Below are positions 1 through 8,652 of a stretch of 64,000 nt of DNA, one piece after another. The position numbers and the translations under genes are program-made. Position 1 is the stretch's first letter; the number at the start of each line of letters is the position of its first letter. This DNA is from Alicyclobacillus tolerans (lineage in GTDB: Bacteria; Bacillota; Bacilli; Alicyclobacillales; Alicyclobacillaceae): contig NZ_FRAF01000007.1 in assembly GCF_900142255.1 (NCBI RefSeq), positions 1-64,000 of the forward strand, read 5' to 3'. The notes beneath the pieces were generated by a model. That model was given only the letters and a program-made list of their open reading frames with translations. It searched no databases and had not been told where the DNA came from.

Positions 1-1
1 C

Positions 2-427
2 TCTGACGCATTACAGCAATGCCCCTTCCCGTTAATGGGACTGGACGAAGAAACGGTGTCGTCCTTGGGGATAAGTGAAACCGTCGGGATCAAGAAGTAT
101 TATGGAGGAAAAGAGTGGGCTGTCAGATACGGTCCTCCCGCTCGTTCTCGCGAACTACTTCGCGGGAGTCCTGTCGTGACATTGTGGCAAGCTGAACGGT
201 TAAACGATGATGTTGCCCGTCACTGGGGGCTATCGAAGTTAACTGAAAAACATCCAGACCTCAGTCCAACAGCGAAAAGTGAAGTAGTTTACACGCCCAG
301 TATGGTTTTAGCCCGTTTATTTTGGGAAAACGCCGAGCGTCCGTATATGTTGACTGCCTCTGGATTATCGATGGAGGATCTTGTAAACCTGGCTCATCAA
401 TTGAAAGTCATCATCGACAAGGGCTGA
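2..427 (+). CDS. C-terminal part of an unidentified protein (DUF4367-like end)
   Basis: The reading frame is open from base 2 through the stop at 425-427, and there is no ribosome binding site before the internal ATG at 35, so this is probably the 3' end of a longer gene that starts left of the window. The last 20 residues (around LTASGLSMEDLVNLAHQL) resemble the end of DUF4367 and related domains, in which a sensor or extracellular domain closes with a 'L..e.li.iA..l' helix. Such domains often occur in anti-sigma or lipoprotein-type proteins of Bacilli. The resemblance is from memory of the family pattern, so the function is open. Confidence 0.55.
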   Translation, partial: SDALQQCPFPLMGLDEETVSSLGISETVGIKKYYGGKEWAVRYGPPARSRELLRGSPVVTLWQAERLNDDVARHWGLSKLTEKHPDLSPTAKSEVVYTPSMVLARLFWENAERPYMLTASGLSMEDLVNLAHQLKVIIDKG

Positions 428-508
428 TTCGTTTAAGGGGCGCGGAGGCTGGTCTCATTTCACTCCTCCCCGTCCCCCTACCCAGCCTTTAGCATGGAGG
501 TGTTACCC

Positions 509-679
509 GTGAAACAGGTCGGAGACGAAAAGGGCAAGCCAGGTACAGAACCGAGGATTATGCGAAAACGTCCCCGTATCACTGCTCCAATGCCCACTCT
601 TTCGCCGCATGAAAAGAGTGTACGACGGGAGAGCAGGCGGTTATTGAGACTATATGCGTTACGTAGGTCCTTCAACTGA
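509..679 (+). CDS. Small arginine-rich hypothetical protein (56 aa)
   Basis: A GTG at 509 is preceded by GGAGGTG at 496-502 with six bases between, which makes it a better start than the in-frame ATG at 494 that overlaps the Shine-Dalgarno. The product is short, basic and rich in Arg and Pro, without a membrane segment or a recognisable motif. It lies between two other accessory genes on the same strand. I do not recognise a family. The strong ribosome binding site is the main reason to keep it. Confidence 0.4.
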   Translation: MKQVGDEKGKPGTEPRIMRKRPRITAPMPTLSPHEKSVRRESRRLLRLYALRRSFN

Positions 680-806
680 TACAAACACCAGTTCCGCAAA
701 TTCCACGGTTTTCCGTAGCGCCTGTCCATACGCCCCTGTGACTCATGCATTCCTCATAGTGGGAAATCCTCTCTATAGGCGTCACTGATACAGGGAGGTG
801 TTTCAT

Positions 807-1349
807 TTGGGTATTAAGATGTTACTTTGGTTGCTTCTGGTTTTGCCATGGGTCACGTTAGTATTCTTGGACAAAGATACAGTTAAACGATACATGCCTG
901 TCACAATTTTTACGTGCCTGTTGATGACGATTATTTTCCAGATCGCATACACATTCAAGTGGTGGACAATTTACCAATACATTGTGCCTTGGGGATATAT
1001 GATCGATGTTAGTTTTGCGTATGGCATTTTTGCTGTAAGGACATTGTGGATATTCCACTTAACATCGCATAAATTTTGTTTGTATGTAATCACCAACGTC
1101 GTCATCGATGCCTTCTTCGCATTTATCGCTTTGGCAATCATGTTGCCTTCGTTCGGTATTGGAGCCTACAACCTTCTTCAACCGTGGCAATATTTCCTCG
1201 TCATTTTTGCCCTGTTTTTCATAATTTATGGCTTCCACATTTGGCAACAAGGCATATTCAAGGCTCCAGAAGAGCGTCACACTGAAGGTGAATCAGGTGG
1301 CGAATTAAAGATACGAGGGTCTATTCGACCAAGGGCAAAGGCGCGGTGA
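807..1349 (+). CDS. Multi-pass membrane protein, unknown function
   Basis: About 180 aa with four to five hydrophobic segments, starting directly with a hydrophobic helix and ending with a polar, basic tail (residues ~155-180). The start is taken as TTG 807, because GGGAGGTG at 793-800 lies six bases before it; the alternative ATG at 819 is close by. Aromatic-rich loops (KWWTIYQY, QPWQYF) and the overall length recall the small CBO0543-type membrane proteins of spore-forming Firmicutes, but I cannot confirm this. The preceding and following genes are unrelated small accessory genes on the same strand. Confidence 0.65.
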   Translation: MGIKMLLWLLLVLPWVTLVFLDKDTVKRYMPVTIFTCLLMTIIFQIAYTFKWWTIYQYIVPWGYMIDVSFAYGIFAVRTLWIFHLTSHKFCLYVITNVVIDAFFAFIALAIMLPSFGIGAYNLLQPWQYFLVIFALFFIIYGFHIWQQGIFKAPEERHTEGESGGELKIRGSIRPRAKAR

Positions 1350-1472
1350 TTGGCATACCTGCCGCATTGATCATGCGATTTCAGTACAAGGAAAATACCA
1401 TAACAGATGCAAGTTTCCTTCCAATCTGGGAAACCATAACTGCGGACATTTCAACCTGGAGGTGTATTCAAC

Positions 1473-1916
1473 ATGCCCTTAGTCCCGTATGACCCGTTCA
1501 ACATCACCAGACGTGCTTCTGACTGGTTCCCGTCATTCCCAAGGTTGTTCGACGACGATTGGTTCGACAGTCACTTCGCGAACATGCCACGGATTCGAGT
1601 TGACGTTCGTGAGAGCCAAAACGAAGTAATCGTTACCGCAGAAATTCCTGGACTGGAGAAGAAGGAGGACGTGAATATCACCGTCCACGACAACCATCTG
1701 CATCTCAGCGGCAAAATCGAACGGATGGGCGAGCAAAAGGACGAGAACGTGCATCGCATGGAACGGTACTATGGGCAATTCTCGCGCACTGTGCCGTTAC
1801 CCACAGCAGTGGATGACACGGGAGCAAAAGCGTCATACAGGAATGGGATACTGGAAGTCAGGATTCCTAAGAGCCAGAAGCAAATCGGTCGTCAGATTGA
1901 CGTGGACTTTCACTGA
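1473..1916 (+). CDS. Hsp20/alpha-crystallin small heat shock protein
   Basis: A 147-aa small heat shock protein, an ATP-independent holdase that binds unfolding proteins in the cytoplasm. The alpha-crystallin domain spans about residues 40-140. It opens with the IRVDVRESQNEVIVTAEIPG beta-strand region, and contains FSRTVPLP and the GILEVRIPK strand that carries the conserved C-terminal I/L-x-I/L/V type contact. The N-terminal arm has the usual aromatic and Asp-rich stretch (FDDDWFD). GGAGGTG at 1459-1465 precedes the ATG. A rho-independent terminator follows 16 bases after the stop, so this is a single-gene unit. Confidence 0.95.
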   Translation: MPLVPYDPFNITRRASDWFPSFPRLFDDDWFDSHFANMPRIRVDVRESQNEVIVTAEIPGLEKKEDVNITVHDNHLHLSGKIERMGEQKDENVHRMERYYGQFSRTVPLPTAVDDTGAKASYRNGILEVRIPKSQKQIGRQIDVDFH

Positions 1917-1932
1917 AACACATACAGCAAAT

Positions 1933-1959
1933 GCCCCTTGGGATTCCGAGGGGCGTTTT
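1933..1959 (+). terminator. Rho-independent terminator after hsp20
   Basis: A nine-base-pair stem with one mismatch (GCCCCTTGG / CCGAGGGGC) around a four-base loop, followed by TTTTC. It ends the Hsp20 transcript. Confidence 0.85.
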
Positions 1960-2051
1960 CGCATTTCAACATGATGAACACCGTATTTGTCTTCAAACGT
2001 GCGTCCTTTGAGTAACGGGAATGGGGTGAAGTCCGTCCCATACCGTCGCCT

Positions 2052-2405
2052 TTAATTCTTTGTCTTGGGCGGTTTTCCTGGTTTCGCTGGGTGTGCATTA
2101 GGCAGTCCCAAGGATGGCGGGTATTGCGGTGTCATACCTGGGTCTAAGTTCTTTGATGATTTCAGGTCGGACTCGAACCCGATATCTGTTGTCTTTGCAC
2201 TGTACGCTGAGACAATTCCTGGGTCGGGGGTCAGTTGTGCTGGTTTCCCTTGCAATTGTGGCGGAATCGAATGGGGCGTTGCTGGGGTTGTGATAGGCTT
2301 TGCGACTTGCACATTGTTCGCCGCGCTTGCCGTACTTACACCAACGACCAAAAGACCCAGTGGGAGTACAGACGACACAAACCACGTTTCAAATCGTTTC
2401 CTCAA
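2052..2405 (-). CDS. Small secreted proline-rich protein
   Basis: A 117-aa protein with an N-terminal signal peptide: basic RKRF, a hydrophobic stretch of roughly 16 residues, then an STASA-A type signal peptidase I site. The mature part is Pro/Lys/Gln-rich with low complexity and no recognisable domain. The start is TTG 2405, eight bases after the GGAGG at 2414-2418; the upstream in-frame TTG at 2411 is too close to that site. It lies 90 bases downstream of the VanZ-like gene on the same strand and could be part of its transcription unit. Confidence 0.65.
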   Translation of the reverse strand: MRKRFETWFVSSVLPLGLLVVGVSTASAANNVQVAKPITTPATPHSIPPQLQGKPAQLTPDPGIVSAYSAKTTDIGFESDLKSSKNLDPGMTPQYPPSLGLPNAHPAKPGKPPKTKN

Positions 2406-2494
2406 GATCAATACCTCCCTCCACTATGCAAGACGCACTTTCTGCAAGCTCTTGTTACTCCCTGCCAACTATATGGGACACCTTCTATATACTC

Positions 2495-3559
2495 CTACTC
2501 GAACAGTGGTACAATGCTTCCATTCTTCAACTTAACAGTCCAGTCTGAATGATGAAAAACGGTCTGGTTGAACGGTAGACTTATATCCCAAAATTCTTTT
2601 TGATCAGTGTGACTTTTATACGTTTTCCCATTTTGACGGTACACAATTTCCTGGACATTGGGCTTCTTTATTGCCCCCCAAGCAAATGTTTTACCGTTCA
2701 CTGTCATTGAGGCAAAAGAAGCCTCCATTGAACCATTTCTGCTATTCAGCAAGTCATACGACTTTACCTTTAACCGCCATCCCCATAACTTGGTCTTTTC
2801 CACGTACCACGCCATATATCCAGGTTCCTTCGAAACGCGAGGGTCGGTCGTTGTAATCAACACGACACCCTTGGAAAAAGGGATTGTCTCAAGAGGCAAC
2901 ACATTAGAATCATAGCTTTCCTGGGATTTGGTAGGCGTGGAGTGCGATTCGTATTCATATCCCCATACACCGCCAAGGATAATCAAGACGAGAATCGGAC
3001 TGCCTATGAGCCACATTCGCGGAGATTTCCAATGTTGAGAGTGCCAAAACCGCAATGCGAACCTTAAAATACCAAAGCCAACAATTGCCCCGAAGGTGTT
3101 GAGTATTAAATCATCCACGTCAAAATCGCGATATGTAAAACCCAATACAGATGAGATGATGAACTTTCCTGACTCGACCACCAAAGTCATGCAAAATCCC
3201 AGCAGGACAACTCTCAGAAACCGATTTTGCCTTGAGGATATCAAGGGTAACATAAAGCCAAACGGAACAAACAGTAGGATGTTGCCTCCCAGGTTATAAA
3301 GGTCATAGGAAAGTGACTTTCCCGCAATCACTGCTCGTATCGTATGGAATGGAATGATATTATTCGCAGGCGCATTTACTCCATAGTGGTGCAGTGGAAT
3401 TGGAAACAACGTGATCTTAGCAACGACGAGGAGATATACGAAAAAGACAAAATACAAAACTTGCCGAGTTGCTGGAGTTCTCCTCTTAATACCTATGCTT
3501 ATAGCGATTATCAAGTATAGTAGAACAGCGACTACGCCGAATGGGGTAAACGTCAACAC
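2495..3559 (-). CDS. VanZ-family membrane protein with extracytoplasmic C-terminal domain
   Basis: 354 aa. Residues 1-175 form a VanZ-like membrane domain with four to five helices and the family motifs NIIPFHTI, NLGGNILLFVPFGFMLPL and DVDDLILNTFGAIVGF. VanZ itself gives low-level teicoplanin resistance, but most family members have no known role. After another membrane helix (~190-205) comes a C-terminal region of about 140 residues, probably outside the cell, with no family I recognise. The start is GTG 3559, six bases after GAGGG. It lies 25 bases after the HAAS-domain gene, so the two are probably co-transcribed with the PadR gene. Confidence 0.8.
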   Translation of the reverse strand: MLTFTPFGVVAVLLYLIIAISIGIKRRTPATRQVLYFVFFVYLLVVAKITLFPIPLHHYGVNAPANNIIPFHTIRAVIAGKSLSYDLYNLGGNILLFVPFGFMLPLISSRQNRFLRVVLLGFCMTLVVESGKFIISSVLGFTYRDFDVDDLILNTFGAIVGFGILRFALRFWHSQHWKSPRMWLIGSPILVLIILGGVWGYEYESHSTPTKSQESYDSNVLPLETIPFSKGVVLITTTDPRVSKEPGYMAWYVEKTKLWGWRLKVKSYDLLNSRNGSMEASFASMTVNGKTFAWGAIKKPNVQEIVYRQNGKTYKSHTDQKEFWDISLPFNQTVFHHSDWTVKLKNGSIVPLFE

Positions 3560-3584
3560 ACAAGTCCCTCCAATCGTGGATGAT

Positions 3585-4502
3585 CTATATGAGCTTTCTC
3601 AGCCGAATGGAACTGGACTCAACCCTCTTGCACATAAACAACAACAGCACCGCGCCAATCAAATGAACGATAACGGACGATATAGCACTCCATAGATACC
3701 CCCAACTTACTGGTGCCAGCCCCCAGAAAATTGGGTTTCTGGTTTGCTCCCACAGCGTCTCCTGCATCAAGCTCCACAAAAACGGTGCAACGGTCAGCGT
3801 GATCGATATCATCCATGGAGTCAAGCTGATTATCCGATTACGTGTCCATATATAAAGCGCGATACCAAGGGCGAAAATGATTCCATACTCACATGTTGCG
3901 CCAATGCTGACTGGTTGGATGATCGGTAGGGCTGAGAAGATAACCTGCCGAATTCCGTCTGACCCCAGGGGCAGTGAAACACTACTGGGTAACAGTGATA
4001 CGGAAAACGGTATCCAACTGATAAGAACAGCCAGCCGATCCGTTTGTTTTCTGGTAAATACCATCATGAAGGACATCGTGCCAAGCGTTGCCCAGCGAGC
4101 AGGATTCAATGGAAAGTGTTGATGCAACCACACCACCCATTGAGGCGTGGGTATTGGTTCCCATGTGGCAGGATTCCCGATGGTAACGACGGAATCATCA
4201 AATCGCGTGTTGGTAAATAGAGCTACTCCCAACGAGATAAAACATAAGACACCCACAATGAGATACCACTTGGGCGAGATTACAAACGTCTCTCGAATAA
4301 TTTGCTGACGAAGTTCCTTTGCTGTGCCGAATGATGCGAGTGCTCTTTGATGCGCTTGTTCATCCGACAAACCCGCAACTCGATAATGTTGCACAGAATC
4401 CTCTAAATGGCTCTGCATTTCCTCGATCCAAGCCACTTTCTCCTGTTTGTGAAGGTAAGTACCGTTTAGGATCTGGTAAAGATAGGCATCGAATCGGTTC
4501 AT
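3585..4502 (-). CDS. HAAS-domain membrane protein, PadR partner
   Basis: 305 aa. Residues 1-70 form a soluble helical domain (YLHKQEKVAWIEEMQSHLED...ASFGTAKEL) typical of the HAAS/'permease prefix domain 1' that accompanies PadR regulators. The rest has about six membrane helices. Start ATG 4502 overlaps the PadR stop as ATGA, so the two genes are translationally coupled; an upstream in-frame extension has no ribosome binding site. In this family the membrane protein usually works with the PadR repressor in envelope or export control, but the exact role here is unknown. Confidence 0.8.
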   Translation of the reverse strand: MNRFDAYLYQILNGTYLHKQEKVAWIEEMQSHLEDSVQHYRVAGLSDEQAHQRALASFGTAKELRQQIIRETFVISPKWYLIVGVLCFISLGVALFTNTRFDDSVVTIGNPATWEPIPTPQWVVWLHQHFPLNPARWATLGTMSFMMVFTRKQTDRLAVLISWIPFSVSLLPSSVSLPLGSDGIRQVIFSALPIIQPVSIGATCEYGIIFALGIALYIWTRNRIISLTPWMISITLTVAPFLWSLMQETLWEQTRNPIFWGLAPVSWGYLWSAISSVIVHLIGAVLLLFMCKRVESSSIRLRKLI

Positions 4503-4834
4503 TCGGGCACCACCTTGTCGAAGAAAACCGATAGCAGGCGTTGCTCCGCGTTCCACTCCTCCTGTAATTTCCTGAGATGACTCTTGCCTCGATCTGTGAT
4601 GCGATAATAACGTCGGCGAGGACCCGAATCCTTGTCCGTCCCCCAGTATCCCTCAATGAATCGATTTGCCTCCAACCGCTTTAACGCTGGATAAAGCGAC
4701 CCTTCTTTTATTGCCAATGCTCCATGAGTCTGGTCACTTACCTGTTGCGCGATATCGTATCCATACGAGTCGCCTTCCAGGAGAATCGATAACAAAATGA
4801 CATCCAAGTATCCTCTCAAACGTTCATTTCTCAT
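4499..4834 (-). CDS. PadR-family transcriptional regulator
   Basis: 111 aa, the usual length for the short PadR subfamily. It is a winged-helix DNA-binding protein: GYLDVILLSILLEGDSYGYDIAQQV is the first helix region, IKEGSLYPALKRLE is the recognition helix with the typical GSLYPALKRLE signature, and GPRRRYYRITDRG is the wing. It heads the operon PadR - HAAS membrane protein - VanZ-like protein and probably represses it in response to an unknown ligand. SD GGAGGGG lies just before the ATG. Confidence 0.93.
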   Translation of the reverse strand: MRNERLRGYLDVILLSILLEGDSYGYDIAQQVSDQTHGALAIKEGSLYPALKRLEANRFIEGYWGTDKDSGPRRRYYRITDRGKSHLRKLQEEWNAEQRLLSVFFDKVVPE

Positions 4835-5057
4835 AAAGCCCCTCCAAACATAGCCTATCTATGTATGTTGCTCTAAATGGTATTCTCCAGTTCTTCAACA
4901 ATTCCTTTCTTGGTCAAAGAATTTTCATACACCCGCCTTGTATCAAACACTGTAATCACAGTAAAAAAAGCGATAGTGTTCCATACACTGCCGCTCCACA
5001 ATTTGATGGTTGGTGATTACTTGTGCCTTCTTAGACCAACGGAAACCGTCGCCGAAA

Positions 5058-6197
5058 TCAGGCGATTTGATGCCTGCAATACACGCGATACGTCAGCCAA
5101 ACAATCGGAATAGATACCAGTATCGCAAGACCAATTACGAGAATCGGGTACAACACTGGATAACCAAACACGTTATAAGCAACGAAGCTCTTAAATAACC
5201 TTGATACTTGTATCAATCCTGTGTAGCTAAAGTCCATAAGGGTTTGCGCCCAATTTTTTAACCCGAACATCAACACGATGAGTTCTGGAAGTGCAAAAAT
5301 TCCTGCTGAAACGAAAAATGTTACCAGTGTGGATCTGTTAAATGATGACAACAACATTATGAGAAATCCGAAGGCAACACCGCCCAACAGTTGAATCAAC
5401 ACCGCAACTCCTATATATTGCGCCACGGACAAGTGAAAAGGTGCACTATATAAGGCAATGCTTTGTAACGGGTAGTTAAATCCCCCAATATCAAACAGAC
5501 TCAGGTTTGAAGCAACATTTACTACCAGCAAAATGCCTTCCATCACCAAAACATATAGCGTTGAAGCCAGAATCTTAGCAGTGACCAGTTGTCTCCTGCC
5601 ACGTTTTGCTGTCAATAAAAAACTATCCGTTCCCAAGGAATATTCCTCTGAAAAAACAGGCGACAAACCAACCAGGATGATCGCTCCAAAAATGATGAGT
5701 CCATACGTCTTGAAGAAGTCAACCATCATGTTGCTGGCACCGTTGTAGTGTCCAAAGCCGATGTACGGGAGATGTTTCATCATGTTGTATTCAAGGGTAT
5801 CCGCGCGATAAGTAAACCCGATTTGCCCCTGCGCTTTGAGCTTGTTAATGGATTGCTGTAGCATTTCCAGGTCTGGTTTAATTGCACTACCTGTTTCCGC
5901 ATTTAGAATGGCTGTATCACGTAAATACGCGCGATTCAGCATGTTCACTTCATTGTTTGGAAGCCCCGCCGTACATTCAAGCTTCGGTGCAATTTTTTTC
6001 AGTTCTGACTTTGCTTGCTGTACCTGTTGGGCAGTCGGTGGCACGGACTGATAGTAGCCTGCATAACCACCTGATGACGAAGTAAGTATTTGCAAGGGCA
6101 GATAGATACAAAACACCATGATGGCGAAGAAAATCCATACACTCTTTCGAGAAAACAGCTTATATAACTCAAACCGCGTTAGTGACAGTGGCTTCAT
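5058..6197 (-). CDS. ABC-2 type transporter permease
   Basis: 379 aa with a first membrane helix at about residues 20-40, a large extracytoplasmic loop of about 120 residues, and five further helices. This is the layout of ABC-2 permeases of the antibiotic/lipid exporter type. Start ATG 6197 is preceded by GAGGAGG; it lies inside the 3' end of the ATPase gene (29-base overlap), which suggests coupled translation. It is the last gene of the sigma factor - membrane protein - ATPase - permease operon. Substrate unknown. Confidence 0.85.
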   Translation of the reverse strand: MKPLSLTRFELYKLFSRKSVWIFFAIMVFCIYLPLQILTSSSGGYAGYYQSVPPTAQQVQQAKSELKKIAPKLECTAGLPNNEVNMLNRAYLRDTAILNAETGSAIKPDLEMLQQSINKLKAQGQIGFTYRADTLEYNMMKHLPYIGFGHYNGASNMMVDFFKTYGLIIFGAIILVGLSPVFSEEYSLGTDSFLLTAKRGRRQLVTAKILASTLYVLVMEGILLVVNVASNLSLFDIGGFNYPLQSIALYSAPFHLSVAQYIGVAVLIQLLGGVAFGFLIMLLSSFNRSTLVTFFVSAGIFALPELIVLMFGLKNWAQTLMDFSYTGLIQVSRLFKSFVAYNVFGYPVLYPILVIGLAILVSIPIVWLTYRVYCRHQIA

Positions 6198-7068
6198 CTG
6201 AGGTCGCCTCCTCACCAAAATAGTAGAGATATAAGTCTTCTAAGGTCGGAGTGACCGTTTCTGCATTCGGTAACGGTTGCTGATCGGATACAATACGAAG
6301 GGATACACCATCATGAGTGCGGGTCACACTGCCAACCTGGAATTGTTGCTGAATGGTTGACACTTGCCGTTCCGTGCAGGTTAATGACCACACTTTCCTT
6401 TCTATCTGCCGTAAGAATCCCTCTGGGGTATTCCGATTCACCAATTGCCCGTTTTTAATAATCAGGACATCCTGTGCCACGAATTCCACATCTGAGATGA
6501 TATGGGTAGACAACAGCACAATCCGATTCGTCGAAAAGTCTGAAAGGAGATTGCGAAATCGAATCCGTTCTTTCGGATCAAGACCTGCGGTGGGTTCATC
6601 GACAATCAGGATCTTCGGGTCATTTAATAGAGCTTGTGCAATGCCTAACCGTTGTTTCATCCCACCAGAAAACTTACCAACCTTAACGTGGCGAACGTCA
6701 TCAAGGTTCACCAGTTGCAACATCTCCGAAACTTTCCTTTCAGCACTGGACTTGTCCAACCCTTTTAATGCCGCGATATACATCAAAAAACGTTCAGCCG
6801 TAAACCTCTTATAAAGACCAAAGCTCTGTGGTAAATAGCCAAGGATATCTCGGTAGTCTTCACCCATTGTGGTGATGTCCTCTCCATCGACCAATACCCT
6901 GCCAGCGGATGGGCGGAGAATCCCTGCTATAATACGCATCAACGTACTTTTGCCAGCACCGTTCGGTCCTAATAATGCATGTACGCCTTCAGACAGTTCA
7001 ACGTTGAAGTTCTTTAGTGCGTTTTTTCCTCTGTAGCTTTTCGAGATGTTCTCAATCTGCAATTTCAA
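6169..7068 (-). CDS. ABC transporter ATP-binding protein
   Basis: 299 aa. Walker A GPNGAGKST (residues ~34-42), Q-loop LPQSFGLY, signature SGGMKQR, Walker B ILIVDEPTAGLD with the catalytic Glu, and the H-loop STHIISD are all intact. The C-terminal 80 residues are the extra domain common in exporters of the ABC-2 type. It pairs with the permease that overlaps its 3' end, and it overlaps the preceding membrane-protein gene by 17 bases. It powers export of an unidentified compound, probably in the regulon of the sigma factor at the head of the operon. Confidence 0.95.
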   Translation of the reverse strand: MKLQIENISKSYRGKNALKNFNVELSEGVHALLGPNGAGKSTLMRIIAGILRPSAGRVLVDGEDITTMGEDYRDILGYLPQSFGLYKRFTAERFLMYIAALKGLDKSSAERKVSEMLQLVNLDDVRHVKVGKFSGGMKQRLGIAQALLNDPKILIVDEPTAGLDPKERIRFRNLLSDFSTNRIVLLSTHIISDVEFVAQDVLIIKNGQLVNRNTPEGFLRQIERKVWSLTCTERQVSTIQQQFQVGSVTRTHDGVSLRIVSDQQPLPNAETVTPTLEDLYLYYFGEEATSDEATVTNAV

Positions 7069-7867
7069 CGAAGATCCCTCTTTCCGCTCGGTTCCGTAGT
7101 TGGATAGACTGCATCCAGAGTAATGCGAATCCTACCACTCCAAACAAAACGAATAACGTGTCATTAAGCGATAGCAAATAGGGCAATGTTTTTGGATTCG
7201 AAAGGATACCGATTACGAGAGCACCCCATACGGAGACTGCAATCGGGACCAAACGTCTGCCTCGAAACCTCGATGCCAGAAACAGCATAATGCTGGATAT
7301 CCACGTAAACGGAACCACCCAGAACAACAGCACTTTCCATAAATCAATGCCAAACGTCCAATATAGTCCGAACGAGATGATGGCATTGAGTACGACATTG
7401 TACGAGCCAATGAGAACAAATCGTGCCATCATGATTTGCGGAAGTGACATCTTGCTGGCAAGTTCCATTTCCGCCATCCCGCTGTCTGTACTTCGGAGAA
7501 TCTCCAATACTCCAAGAATAAATGGCATCGGAGAAAGAACTAAGACCGTCTTATAGGGGCTAATTGAATCAAACACCGTTGCAACGTATCCACTAACGAA
7601 AAGCAACAAGCTAAAGAGCCAAAACCACTTTGAAACATATTCGACTTGAAGCGACAGCGTATGAAACATTCGCTTCAATTTACTGCTTTCCGAGGCGTAC
7701 CGTGGTACATGGACAACACAATTTTCAATTGTGCTTTGAACGACATGTTCAGGAGGAAATTCCACTGTATACTCATCGAGCAGTCTGGCGAATTCGTCAA
7801 CATCAAATTCGTCACCCTGTGCCCTAAACAGAAGTTCCCACTCACGAGTTGTGTCTCTCTTTGTCAT
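7052..7867 (-). CDS. Membrane protein encoded with ECF sigma factor (possible anti-sigma factor)
   Basis: 271 aa. The first ~75 residues are soluble and acidic, followed by six predicted membrane helices. No zinc-binding HxxxCxxC anti-sigma motif is seen. Start ATG 7867 lies nine bases after GGGAGG and 26 bases inside the end of the sigma factor gene, so translation is probably coupled. The position directly after an ECF sigma gene and the cytoplasmic N-domain plus membrane layout suggest an anti-sigma role, but this is inference. It could instead be an extra subunit of the ABC transporter that follows. Confidence 0.7.
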   Translation of the reverse strand: MTKRDTTREWELLFRAQGDEFDVDEFARLLDEYTVEFPPEHVVQSTIENCVVHVPRYASESSKLKRMFHTLSLQVEYVSKWFWLFSLLLFVSGYVATVFDSISPYKTVLVLSPMPFILGVLEILRSTDSGMAEMELASKMSLPQIMMARFVLIGSYNVVLNAIISFGLYWTFGIDLWKVLLFWVVPFTWISSIMLFLASRFRGRRLVPIAVSVWGALVIGILSNPKTLPYLLSLNDTLFVLFGVVGFALLWMQSIQLRNRAERGIFVEIAD

Positions 7868-8411
7868 AGCCATCACCTCCCTTGACCAGCTTTCTTAATT
7901 TCCCCAGCCCTTGATAGAGCCGAGACTTAACTGTGGACTCCGTACATTGCATGATCTCAGCGATTTCCCTTATCTTCATCCCTTCAAAATAACTGAGCAC
8001 AATGGTGTCGCGTTGGTAGTCAGGCAACTCCATTAAAGCATTCCTGATTGCCCTTCTCTCGTCATTTCGTTCCAACAGCCGATAAACGTTCATGGATTCA
8101 TCAGCAATCTCAGGTCGGATCTCAATCTCATTCTTCTTTCGAGCATGTGTCGCACTTCGGAAATGATCTGCACAATGATGGTATGTGACGGAAGTGAGCC
8201 AACTTTTGAATTTTCCTTCTCCCTTGTAGGAGGAAACTGACTTTGCCACCTTTATGAAGACCTCTTGTGTCAAATCACATGCCACGTGATAATCGCCCGT
8301 CTTTCGATATATGATGCCAAACACCAATTTGTAATAGCGTCGGATTAAGACTTCCATAGCGGAACGGCTACCACGTCTGATTTCAGCGATGAGTTCTTCA
8401 TCCGATTGCAA
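7842..8411 (-). CDS. ECF-type RNA polymerase sigma factor
   Basis: 189 aa, the normal ECF length. Region 2 includes FGIIYRKTGDYHVACDLTQE (the D-A-EDL-Q type -10 recognition helix) and KFKSWL; region 4 includes ELPDYQRDTIVLSYFEG and the HTH IREIAEIMQCTESTVKSRLY. Start TTG 8411 is chosen because GGAGGGTG stands about six bases before it and the product then begins LQSDEELI as is usual; the longer frame to 8570 adds 53 residues unlike the family. It heads a four-gene overlapping operon with a membrane protein and an ABC transporter. Two DnaA-box-like sites lie 100-130 bases upstream. Confidence 0.93.
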   Translation of the reverse strand: MQSDEELIAEIRRGSRSAMEVLIRRYYKLVFGIIYRKTGDYHVACDLTQEVFIKVAKSVSSYKGEGKFKSWLTSVTYHHCADHFRSATHARKKNEIEIRPEIADESMNVYRLLERNDERRAIRNALMELPDYQRDTIVLSYFEGMKIREIAEIMQCTESTVKSRLYQGLGKLRKLVKGGDGYDKERHNS

Positions 8412-8506
8412 ATTGTCACCCTCCTTTCGCTTATGTAGACGAGAAACAACCTGTAATAGTTTTAAGTTGTATGTACCAGTCCGAGCTATGTCCCATCGGA
8501 GGGAAC

Positions 8507-8538
8507 TTATCCACCGATACACATCTATTTGTGGATAA
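8507..8538. promoter_or_regulatory. Inverted pair of DnaA-box-like sequences upstream of the sigma factor operon
   Basis: TTATCCAC on the plus strand (8507-8514) and TTATCCACA on the minus strand (8538-8530) form a perfect eight-base inverted repeat with a 16-base spacer. The second equals the DnaA box consensus TTATNCACA; the first has C instead of A at the last position. The pair could equally be an operator for another protein. Confidence 0.4.
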
Positions 8539-8652
8539 TTCCTATTTGTCGGACATATAGAGAGACCCACCCAATATTTCTTCTATGCTCTTGAGACAAA
8601 TCTGCCCACTGCTACGTCTAAGTGTATACCAGGAAACAAAGGAGCGAGGAAC

